Assembly: GCA_049509675.1 (NCBI GenBank)
Contig: JBEKZQ010000190.1
Location: 1-21,792 of the forward strand
Origin: JBEKZQ01 sp049509675
GTDB taxonomy: Bacteria; Planctomycetota; Planctomycetia; Pirellulales; Thermoguttaceae
Length of the DNA: 21,792 nucleotides
Direction of reading: 5' to 3'
Shown: positions 14,312-21,792 of the stretch, one piece after another
Numbering within the stretch: the first letter of the stretch is position 1
Layout of the letters: each line of letters begins with the position of its first letter
Notes under the pieces: generated by a model
Told to the model about the DNA's origin: nothing
Database searches by the model: none
What the model saw: only the letters and a program-made list of their open reading frames with translations
Program-made: the position numbers and the translations under genes

Positions 14312-17300
14312 ATGCGTAAGAAGACAAGCCGTGTGGGCCAAACGAACCCCTGTGGAAGAAGGCCCCTTTGGGTTCTGCTATGCCTGGCAGGCATGGCCTG
14401 TCCGGCGATGGCGCAGACCTATTACGTCGGCATCGGTGGCAGCGACAGCAACCCGGGCACTTTGGCCCAGCCGTTCGCCACGATGCAGCAGGCCCTGAAC
14501 GTGGTTCCCTCCGGCGGCACGGTCGATGTGCTTTCCGGCGTCTACCGCAACCAGTTCAACACGGTGTTCACCAACAACAATGTGACGCTGCAAGCGGCGC
14601 CCGGGGCCTCCGTGACGATTTCCGGCGCCGATCTTGTCAGCGGCTGGACGCAAGTCGGTTCCAGCGGGGTCTACGAAAGTACGGGCTGGTCCAGCTATTT
14701 CGCTCCCCAGACCAGCGGCACCAGCGACGCCCGCAGCCTCCCCCGCGATCAGCTTCTCGTGAACGGCGCCTATTTGCAGGAAGTCACCAGCCAGGCGGCG
14801 GTCACGCCGGGGACCTTCTATATCAACCCGACCAGCCAGACGATCTACCTGCAATTGGGCGGCAACGCGAATCCCAACGCCGGGACCGTCGAGTGTACGG
14901 CCACGGCGAGTCCGCTGCTGAGCACCAACGGCCACAGTAGTGAGGTGATCCAAGGGCTGAATTTCGCCGGTTGCGCCAATAACCCCCAGATGAGCAACGC
15001 GGTGGTGCAGATCACCGGCGGCAGCAACAACGTCGTCAACAATGTCAGCGTGAAGTACGCTGCCGGCGCCGGCCTCGGCGTCAGCGGGAGCAACACCCAG
15101 GTCCTCAACAGCAGCTTCAATTACAACGGCCAGGAAGGCATCGCCGCATCAGGCGCGACCAATCTGCTGGTGCAGAACAGCATGACTGCCTACAACAATA
15201 CTCTGCCGGGCAAGCAGTTTGACACGGGCTGGGAGGCCGGCGGCATCAAGTGCGCGAGCGGCGCGACCAACACCGTAATCAACGGCCTGATCTCCGTGGG
15301 CAACATCGGCAGCGGCATCTGGTTCGACATTGCCAGCCAGAACACCACCATTAAGAACTGTCTCGTAAACCAGAACGGCGACGGCATCGGCTACGAGATC
15401 TCGTACGGCGGACAGATTTACAATAACGTGGTCTCCAATAGCAAATTCAGCCGCGACCAAATCGGCTTCAATCCGACGACGCTCAACCCCTACTCGCCCA
15501 GCAGCCAGGGAATCTATCTCTCCAGTTCCGCCTATTGCAACGTCTACAACAACACGGTCGTGAACAACGACAACGTGGGGATCGTTTCGGGCGGGCCCGT
15601 TCGTGGGGACGGCAGCGCAAACAATTACAATGTTTTCAGCTACGGCAACAATCTCGTCAACAATATCGGTAGCAAGAACTCGGCCTACCAGGATCCGGCC
15701 AGCGGGGCGGGGAACTTCTTTGAGTATTCCGTGGGTAACGTCAATGCCGCGACCATGACTACGTCCAGTACGGGAAGTACCTCCACTACGGGGAATCTGT
15801 CTCCCGCCGCGCCTTACAAGTTCAGCACCTCGAATTACAATCTGTTTCAAGTCAACAACCATTTCGATAGTTGGACATATACGAGTTTCTCAAGCTGGCA
15901 GTCGGGAACCTCCCAAGACCTGAACTCGCTGGCAACCGACCCCCTGTTCACCAATCCGGCAGCCGGCAACTACACGCTCCAGCCCGGCAGTCCCGCGATC
16001 GGCGCCGGCACGACCGGCCCTGCCTGGCCCGGGATGAACGCCACGATGGGAGCCAACCTTGCCACCGTGGCCAGCTTGCCCGCGATGACGGCCACGACCT
16101 ATAACGTGAGCAGCGGGTCGACGTCGGCCGTCTCATCGGCGCTCAGCGGTTCCGGCGGCTTGACCCAGACCGGTGGAGGACTCTTGATCCTTAGCGGCAC
16201 GAATACCTATCAAGGGCCGACCACGATCAGCGGCGGCACGCTGCAGCTTGCCGGCGGCTTCGACCGCCTGCCGACCATCTCGGCCGTGACAATGGCCGCG
16301 GGTACGGTGCTGGATCTCAACGGCAATTCACAGACGATCGGCTCGCTTTCCGGCAGCGGAAGCGTGCTTAATTCGGCGGCGCTGACAGTCGGAATGGACT
16401 CCACCGACACGACTTTTTCCGGCGCCATCAGCGGCAGCGGCGACCTGTTGAAAACCGGAGTCGGCACCCTGACCCTAGCCGGTTCGAATACCTATAGCGG
16501 CAAGACCTACATCAGCGCCGGCATCCTGCAAGTGGGCAACTACGGCAGCACGGGAACCTTGGGCTCCGGCAACGTGCTCGACAACGCCACGCTCATGTTT
16601 ACCCGCAGCGATACCGTGACTGTGGCCAGCAACATCAGCGGCAACGGCAATCTGACGCAGGCCGGCGTCGGCGTCTTGGTTCTGACAGGCACGAACACCT
16701 ACAGCGGCGGTGCCTATATCGACGGCGGCACGCTGCAATTGGCCGGCGGGCCCAATCGCCTGCCCACCGGCACCGAGGTGAGCCTGCGGACCGGCGTCCT
16801 CGACTTAAACGGCAATAGCCAGGCCATCGGCTCACTAAACTATCCCGCCGGCGCCCAGGGTGGGTCAGGAGCGAGCCAGGTGACCCTCGGCACCGGCACG
16901 TTGAGCATCGGCGACGGCACGAACAGCAGTTATGGCGGGAACATCAGCGGCGCCGGATCGCTGGTCACGACCGGCTCGGGCACGGTAACGCTCAGCGGAA
17001 GCAATACCTACAGCGGCGGCACGGTCGTCGCCGCCGGCAATCTCGTGCTGGGTTCCACGGCGTCTATCCCTGCTACGGGCAAGATCCTGATTCAAAGCGG
17101 CGGCGCCTTGGACGTTAGCGGCGCCTATTCGAGCGTTACCGCCTGGCTCAACAGCAACGCCATTCATACCGCCTCCGGCGGCGCTCTGGCACTGACGGGC
17201 AATAGTAACGAGAACATCAACCTCGCCGTGGCCGGGGGCGGAGCGTACACAAACATCAGCCTGGGATCGGTCGGCGCCAACACCTACAGCGGCGCGCTCA

Positions 17301-19537
17301 CGCCCGCCGGCAACACCTATTACCTGGGCGGCGGAGGCGGCACGCTGACGATGGTCAACAACGGGGCGCTGGTTAATTCCACGTCCGCCACGCGGGGCCT
17401 GGCCATCAACGGCAACGTCACGCTTTCCGGCAGCAACAGCTACGGCGGCGGCACGGCCATCAATGCCGGCACGCTCAACGTCGCCGGCGACGCCTCGCTG
17501 GGGGCCGTGCCGACCAGCCCCGCAACGAACCTGACTTTCGCGGGAAACGCCACGCTGCAGGCCGGGGCCCCGAACATTGCCCTTGCCGCCTCGCGAAATC
17601 TGGTCATCAACCCCAGTGTCACGGCCACGCTGGACACCAACGGCGGCAGCCTGGCGATTGCCGGCGCCATCAGCGGCAGCGGCGGCCTGGCGATTGTCGG
17701 CGGCGGGGTGCTGACCCTCTCCGGCTCCAGCACCTTTTCCGGCGGCGCGCAGATCGACAGCGGCACGCTGAACCTGGCGCATCCCTTGGCGGTGCAGAAC
17801 AGCACGGTCAACCTCGGTCCCAGCGGCGGGCTGAACTTCGCCGCGGGCAACACCAGCCCGACCCTTGGCGGCCTGTCGGGCGTCGCGAGCGTCGTACTGG
17901 CGACCGCGAGTTTGTCGCCCGTCTCGCTGAATGTGGGCAACAACGGCCAGAGCACGACGTACAGCGGCAACTTGAGTGGCGGCGGCGGCCTGGTCAAGAG
18001 CGGCAGCGGCACGCTCACGTTGACCGCTCCCAGCACCTACAACGGTCCTACGGCAATCGCCGGCGGCGTGCTGCAGTTGTCAGGTAGCGTCACGGGCACC
18101 GTCGCCTACAACTTCGACAACGGGACATTGCAGGGCTGGAGCACGGTCATGTCCGGCGCGTACTCTTTCGTGCCCATGAGCACAGCGAACAACAATGGCG
18201 GTGTGAGCGGTGCTCAGTCGGGCTTATATTGGGTCAGCGATAGTAATGGCACTATCGGCGGTAGAGACTACGAGGGAAACACCCAGTTCATTCGTTCGCC
18301 CCAGTTCATCCTCGGTTCGGGCAACCTGACGTTTTACCTGGCCGGCGGGTCTCACGCCGCTCTGCCGGCAAACGCCTCGAGCGTCATCGCCTCCCCTAAC
18401 ACGTCCAGCAGCGGCTACATGGGCGTGGCCCTGGAGAATGTGAGCACGGGCGCATTCGTGCTTGCGCTGGCCGGAGCCGGTGACAGCAGCAGTTGGCAGG
18501 CAGAGAGTTTCACCCAGGCGCAATTGGCTCCCTATGTGGGGGGCACCTACACGCTGGATGTGATCAATCAGTACAGCGGCGGTTGGGGCTGGATCACGCT
18601 GGACACGGTGAGCATCCCCGCCGTCCAGGCCGGCAGCAATCTGCTGCCGGTCGCCACGCCGCTCTCCATTGCTTCCAACGCGACGCTGGACCTCAGCGGC
18701 GGAAGCCAGCAGGTCGCCTCGTTGTCCGACAAAACACCCGGCAATGGCGGTAGCATCATCAACAGCAATTCCGCCGCATCCGTTCTGACCCTCAGCCCCA
18801 GCGGCGGTTCGACGACCTTCAGCGGCATGATCCAGGGCGGCGGCGGGGCACCCTCTGGGTCGGGCACGATCAGCCTGATCGTCAACGGCAGCGGCACGCA
18901 AGTCCTCGCGGGCAGTAACACCTACACCGGCGGCACGACGGTCAGCACCGGCCAATTGATCGTGAATGGCTCGCTCGGTAGTACGGTCGTGAGCGTCAGC
19001 GGCGGGGCATCGCTGGGCGGAACCGGCTCGCTGGGTGGCCGCGTCACCGTGGCCGGCGGCAGCACGGCCGCGACGCAGGGCACCATCAAGCTGGTCGATG
19101 GCATCATCGGCACGATGGACTACTCGGATGCCGGTCCAAGCGACACCGCGCTGACATTGGGCGGCGCTGTCGCCGGCAACCCGTCGATTCTCGACTTCGA
19201 GCTCGGCCCCAGCGCCGATCGCATCCTGATCGACCACGGCAAGATGTTGGTCAATCCGGGCGGGGGCCTCATCAACATTACCGCGCTTTCCGGCATCCAG
19301 CCCGGCGTCTACGACCTGATCGACTTCCCCGCCGGCCAGGCCAGCGGCCTCCAATACCTCAACCTCGGCACGACCAGCTTGCCCGGCGGCTACCAGCTTG
19401 GCCTTCAATACACTTCGACAGCCGAGCAACTGGTGGTCACCACCCCCGAACCCTCCACCTTCGCCCTGCTCGGAGTCGGTGCTGTTGGATTGCTGGCTTA
19501 CGGCCTGCGGCGACGCCGTCCGTTTCAACACACATGA
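14312..19537 (+). CDS. Giant surface protein: right-handed beta-helix, PATR repeats, PEP-CTERM anchor
   Basis: A secreted protein of 1741 residues, possibly an adhesin or polysaccharide-binding protein. ATG 14312 follows GAGGAA; an upstream in-frame ATG (14147) would bury the signal peptide. The signal peptide is basic then hydrophobic (MRKKTSR, WVLLCLAGMACPAMAQ). A pectate-lyase-like beta-helix follows (YYVGIGGSDSNPGTLAQPF at about 37, many Asn-rich rungs), closing with DPLFTNPAAGNYTLQPGSPA. Then come about eight autotransporter-associated repeats (GxGxLxxxGxGxLxLxGxNTYxGxTxIxxGxLxL) at roughly 613, 706, 774, 877, 1030, 1118, 1218 and 1520. A separate beta-sandwich-like domain (about 1259-1443, YNFDNGTLQGWS to WGWITLDTVSIPA) interrupts them. 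The C terminus is PEP-CTERM: PEPSTFALLGVGAVGLLAYG then LRRRR. There is no outer-membrane autotransporter barrel, so exosortase anchoring is expected. Confidence 0.88.
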   Translation: MRKKTSRVGQTNPCGRRPLWVLLCLAGMACPAMAQTYYVGIGGSDSNPGTLAQPFATMQQALNVVPSGGTVDVLSGVYRNQFNTVFTNNNVTLQAAPGASVTISGADLVSGWTQVGSSGVYESTGWSSYFAPQTSGTSDARSLPRDQLLVNGAYLQEVTSQAAVTPGTFYINPTSQTIYLQLGGNANPNAGTVECTATASPLLSTNGHSSEVIQGLNFAGCANNPQMSNAVVQITGGSNNVVNNVSVKYAAGAGLGVSGSNTQVLNSSFNYNGQEGIAASGATNLLVQNSMTAYNNTLPGKQFDTGWEAGGIKCASGATNTVINGLISVGNIGSGIWFDIASQNTTIKNCLVNQNGDGIGYEISYGGQIYNNVVSNSKFSRDQIGFNPTTLNPYSPSSQGIYLSSSAYCNVYNNTVVNNDNVGIVSGGPVRGDGSANNYNVFSYGNNLVNNIGSKNSAYQDPASGAGNFFEYSVGNVNAATMTTSSTGSTSTTGNLSPAAPYKFSTSNYNLFQVNNHFDSWTYTSFSSWQSGTSQDLNSLATDPLFTNPAAGNYTLQPGSPAIGAGTTGPAWPGMNATMGANLATVASLPAMTATTYNVSSGSTSAVSSALSGSGGLTQTGGGLLILSGTNTYQGPTTISGGTLQLAGGFDRLPTISAVTMAAGTVLDLNGNSQTIGSLSGSGSVLNSAALTVGMDSTDTTFSGAISGSGDLLKTGVGTLTLAGSNTYSGKTYISAGILQVGNYGSTGTLGSGNVLDNATLMFTRSDTVTVASNISGNGNLTQAGVGVLVLTGTNTYSGGAYIDGGTLQLAGGPNRLPTGTEVSLRTGVLDLNGNSQAIGSLNYPAGAQGGSGASQVTLGTGTLSIGDGTNSSYGGNISGAGSLVTTGSGTVTLSGSNTYSGGTVVAAGNLVLGSTASIPATGKILIQSGGALDVSGAYSSVTAWLNSNAIHTASGGALALTGNSNENINLAVAGGGAYTNISLGSVGANTYSGALTPAGNTYYLGGGGGTLTMVNNGALVNSTSATRGLAINGNVTLSGSNSYGGGTAINAGTLNVAGDASLGAVPTSPATNLTFAGNATLQAGAPNIALAASRNLVINPSVTATLDTNGGSLAIAGAISGSGGLAIVGGGVLTLSGSSTFSGGAQIDSGTLNLAHPLAVQNSTVNLGPSGGLNFAAGNTSPTLGGLSGVASVVLATASLSPVSLNVGNNGQSTTYSGNLSGGGGLVKSGSGTLTLTAPSTYNGPTAIAGGVLQLSGSVTGTVAYNFDNGTLQGWSTVMSGAYSFVPMSTANNNGGVSGAQSGLYWVSDSNGTIGGRDYEGNTQFIRSPQFILGSGNLTFYLAGGSHAALPANASSVIASPNTSSSGYMGVALENVSTGAFVLALAGAGDSSSWQAESFTQAQLAPYVGGTYTLDVINQYSGGWGWITLDTVSIPAVQAGSNLLPVATPLSIASNATLDLSGGSQQVASLSDKTPGNGGSIINSNSAASVLTLSPSGGSTTFSGMIQGGGGAPSGSGTISLIVNGSGTQVLAGSNTYTGGTTVSTGQLIVNGSLGSTVVSVSGGASLGGTGSLGGRVTVAGGSTAATQGTIKLVDGIIGTMDYSDAGPSDTALTLGGAVAGNPSILDFELGPSADRILIDHGKMLVNPGGGLINITALSGIQPGVYDLIDFPAGQASGLQYLNLGTTSLPGGYQLGLQYTSTAEQLVVTTPEPSTFALLGVGAVGLLAYGLRRRRPFQHT

Positions 19538-19841
19538 GGAGTGGCACACAAGGAAAGACAATCTCCGGGGCGCGGCCGCAACGCCCGCGCTGATGGGTCG
19601 AAGCCTACCCCACCGCGCCACCTCTCGACTCTACCCCGATTCACGTAATGTGTTCCCCGATTCATGGTATCTCGATTCAAACCCCTTGTTGCTCCGTTGC
19701 TTCCGCTCACCCCTCCTCAATCCCCGCCGTTTGTGTTATTCTTAAAGTCTGCGCTGGGGACGAGTCCAGCTTCGTCAATACCTGGCTCAGATTATCGCCC
19801 CAGGCCGCAAACGGCACTCCTACTTCGGATCAATTGCCAAG
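19538..19841. other. Intergenic spacer with short CCCCGATTCA repeats
   Basis: No gene is supported. CCCCGATTCA occurs at 19634-19643 and 19655-19664, with CTCGATTCA at 19671-19679. CGTAATGTGT between them also occurs at 7602-7611. GGGCG and CGCCC shortly after the surface-protein stop could form a weak stem. The promoter of the ABC permease should lie here but is not obvious. Confidence 0.4.
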
Positions 19842-21698
19842 GTGTTTGGACCGCTCTTCACTCGGGAAGTGGCCATCGCGCCGCGCCGTGGGCGGATCTA
19901 TTTGGTCCGCACGGCCTACGTGGCCATGCTGCTGTTGCTGACCTGCACGGCCTGGCTGGTCCTGACGGGGACGCAGTTGGTTCGCGACGTGGGCGACATG
20001 GCGCGCTTCGGGGCGATCCTGTTTCAGATCCTCGCCCCGCTGCAGTTGGCCGTGGTGATGTTCTGCTCGGCCCTGTTGGCCGCCGCCGCGGTGGCCCAGG
20101 AAAAGGACCGCCGCACGCTGATGCTGCTCCTGCTGACCAACCTGACCAACAGCGAGTTGGTGGTGGGCAAACTCCTGGCCAGCCTGCTCGACGTGCTGGT
20201 GATGTTGCTGGCCGCCGTGCCGTTGTTCATGCTCACGGCCCTGTTCGGCGGCGTGTCGTTCGGGCAGATCGCGCGGGTATTCGCGGTCACCGTGGCCGCC
20301 GCGTTGGTCTGCGGCAGTCTCGGCTCCACGCTGGCCTTGTGGCGAGAAAAGACGTTCCAGTCGCTGGCCATGACGGTCCTGGCGCTGGTTTTATGGCTGG
20401 CCGTGGGCGAGATCCTGGCCGCGGGGGTGTTGGGCCAAGCATGGGCGGGGCTCTCGGCCGCAGACTGGGCCGTGGCCGTCAGCCCCTGGCAGGCCCTGTT
20501 GAAGGCCACTCGGCCCTACATCGAGAACCAACCGGCCTTGGGCCTCTTGGGCACGAGTGTCCATCTGTTCCTGCTGGTGGCATTGGCCCTGGCGCTGGTG
20601 CTCAACGGTCTGAGCGTGGCGATGGTTCGGGTGTGGAACGCCACGCGCGAGGCCCGGCCGGCACGACGCGGGGAGCAGTCCGCCGAGGTCCCCGGCGAGA
20701 GCATCTGGCACGAGCCGGCCGAGGCGACGGCGACGCAGAATGGGGACAGGTCGATGTTTTCGGCCAGCGTCGATTCGCAAGACCGCGCTTCCTCGCCGAA
20801 AAATGGACCAGTCCCCGGCCGCACGCGCGCGGTCTGGGACAACCCCGTGCTATGGCGGGAGATCCGCACGTGGGCCTACGGCCGCAAAATCCTGGTGATC
20901 CGCCTGGCGTACCTGGCGCTGTTCGCCCTGGCCGCGGTGATCCTGTGTGGCATGCTTCACGCCCCAGAGCCGTTGAGCCGGGTACAGGGAGCAATGACCC
21001 TGGTTCCCTTGTTGTTGTTGAGCCTGGTGCTGGTCAATGCCCAGGCCGTCACGTCGCTGACCAGCGAGCATGACGGCCGGGCGCTGGACCTGCTGCTGGT
21101 CAGCGATCTGACGCCCAAGGAGTTCGTGTTCGGCAAGCTGGGGGGCGTGTTTTACAACACCAAGGAGATGGTGCTTTTGCCCATGCTGCTCTGCGGCTAC
21201 CTGTGCTGGATGGGGGCCCTGAGCCTGGAGAACCTGGTGTACTTGCTGGGCGGCCTGGGCGTGTTGTATTTCTTTGCGGCCGTGCTGGGCGTCCACGCGG
21301 GCATGATCTACGAGAACTCGCGGCACGCCATCGCCACGAGCCTGGGAACGGTGTTCTTCTTGTTCGTGGGCGTGGCCACCTGCATGCGGATCATGGTGGC
21401 CTTCAGCGGCTCGGCCGGGTCGTTCCATGCCCAGTTGCAGCCGTTCCTGGCCTTCATGATCGGCGGCGGCCTGTCGCTCTACCTGGCCCTGGGCTACCGC
21501 AACCCGTCCACGGCCATCGGCGTGGCCTCGTTCCTTTGCCCATTCGCCACGTTCTATGCCATTACCAGTTTCCTGCTGGACTATACTTTGGGAGTGTTCC
21601 TGGTTACGGCCGGCGCGTACGGATTCACCACGGCGGCGATGCTCATCCCGGCCATTTATGAATTTGACGTGGCCACCGGGAGAACGACGGCAGAGTAG
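19842..21698 (+). CDS. ABC-2 type transporter permease, two homologous membrane halves
   Basis: An integral membrane permease of 618 residues, probably with about 12 TM helices. It starts at GTG 19842 with the planctomycete-typical opening MFGPLFTREVAIAPRR; the ribosome site is weak (AAGG directly upstream). Each half has a cytoplasmic signature before a TM bundle: EKDRRTLMLLLLTNLTNSEL then VVGKLLASLLD in the first, and EHDGRALDLLLVSDLTPKEF then VFGKLGGVF in the second. This supports an internally duplicated ABC-2 permease. The linker between halves (about residues 301-325) is encoded by a 75-bp palindromic repeat inserted in frame (20742-20816), just before VWDNPVLWREIRTWAYGRK. The partner ATPase gene is not in the window. 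The substrate is unknown. Confidence 0.85.
   Translation: MFGPLFTREVAIAPRRGRIYLVRTAYVAMLLLLTCTAWLVLTGTQLVRDVGDMARFGAILFQILAPLQLAVVMFCSALLAAAAVAQEKDRRTLMLLLLTNLTNSELVVGKLLASLLDVLVMLLAAVPLFMLTALFGGVSFGQIARVFAVTVAAALVCGSLGSTLALWREKTFQSLAMTVLALVLWLAVGEILAAGVLGQAWAGLSAADWAVAVSPWQALLKATRPYIENQPALGLLGTSVHLFLLVALALALVLNGLSVAMVRVWNATREARPARRGEQSAEVPGESIWHEPAEATATQNGDRSMFSASVDSQDRASSPKNGPVPGRTRAVWDNPVLWREIRTWAYGRKILVIRLAYLALFALAAVILCGMLHAPEPLSRVQGAMTLVPLLLLSLVLVNAQAVTSLTSEHDGRALDLLLVSDLTPKEFVFGKLGGVFYNTKEMVLLPMLLCGYLCWMGALSLENLVYLLGGLGVLYFFAAVLGVHAGMIYENSRHAIATSLGTVFFLFVGVATCMRIMVAFSGSAGSFHAQLQPFLAFMIGGGLSLYLALGYRNPSTAIGVASFLCPFATFYAITSFLLDYTLGVFLVTAGAYGFTTAAMLIPAIYEFDVATGRTTAE
20742..20816. repeat. 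In-frame 75-bp palindromic element inside the ABC permease gene
   Basis: The ends are GGGGACAGGTCGATGTTTTC on the left and, on the right, a segment whose reverse complement reads GGGGACTGGTCCATTTTTC, an imperfect inverted pair. Its length is exactly 25 codons with no stop, encoding NGDRSMFSASVDSQDRASSP and a few more residues. It belongs to the same family as 497-574 and 7465-7488. It sits in the linker between the two membrane halves, where an insertion is likely tolerated. Confidence 0.8.
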
Positions 21699-21709
21699 TT
21701 CGAACGGCG

Positions 21710-21792
21710 ATGTCGATGCTGGTTTCCGATGCTCCCTGGCTAATGGTGATGCTGATCCTGCTGGGCGGGTCGGCCTTCTTTGCCGCCGCCGA
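21710..21792 (+). CDS. Probable DUF21/CNNM transporter-like protein (N-terminal fragment)
   Basis: The gene opens at ATG 21710, 11 nt after the permease stop, and runs off the window. The 27 visible residues (MSMLVSDAPWLMVMLILLGG then SAFFAAA) form a first TM helix with the SAFFAAAE-like motif typical of the DUF21 domain in CorC/HlyC/CNNM proteins, where SAFFSxxE is common. The identification rests on this short stretch alone. A second ATG at 21716 is also possible. Confidence 0.5.
   Translation, partial: MSMLVSDAPWLMVMLILLGGSAFFAAA

Noticed and set aside
16100..18100. Regularly recurring similar sequences resembling a repeat array
   Set aside because: They are the protein-level PATR repeats of the surface protein, with variable spacing and no identical direct repeats, so this is not a CRISPR array.

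Overview
The window looks like a chromosomal segment of a GC-rich planctomycete, probably near Pirellulales. This rests on gene content rather than a marker gene: an ECF sigma factor overlapping a Ser/Thr kinase with an N-terminal zinc-binding anti-sigma-like motif, two PEP-CTERM surface proteins, LamG-like and autotransporter-associated repeats, a two-half ABC-2 permease, and intergenic DNA full of short palindromic repeats. No tRNA, rRNA or CRISPR array was seen.

Layout. 1-591: gene-free mosaic of palindromic repeats. 592-2780: a GT4 glycosyltransferase and kdsB (CMP-Kdo synthesis), likely one envelope-polysaccharide transcription unit. 2801-4271: a decay zone holding a RAYT (REP-associated tyrosine transposase) tail between inverted ends, a minus-strand PEP-CTERM gene with an apparent 1-nt frameshift in its signal peptide, and a DUF4058 remnant. 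4473-7458: a housekeeping cluster of pyrG, a DUF1844 gene and a fabI-like gene. 7459-7689: repeat-rich spacer ending in a conserved block before the sigma gene. 7690-14000: ECF sigma factor and a giant membrane kinase/sensor whose reading frame is broken by an inferred 65-nt deletion near 11385. 14049-19537: a second copy of the conserved block, a REP pair, and a 1741-residue beta-helix/PATR/PEP-CTERM surface protein. 19842-21698: ABC-2 permease. 21710-end: start of a probable DUF21/CNNM protein.

Most interesting system: the sigma gene and the giant surface-protein gene carry the same 59-bp block upstream (50/59 identical, no gaps). This suggests a circuit in which a transmembrane kinase with carbohydrate-binding-like outer domains controls a sigma factor that drives itself and a large surface protein. 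This is inference.

A second theme is that short palindromic or duplicated repeats sit in frame inside coding genes: the kinase linker, two extracytoplasmic domains, the ABC permease linker and the kdsB tail. They resemble the gene-invading palindromic elements known from Rickettsia. The extracytoplasmic part of the kinase also shows recent domain duplication, with one copy near 50% GC against about 68% in its partner.
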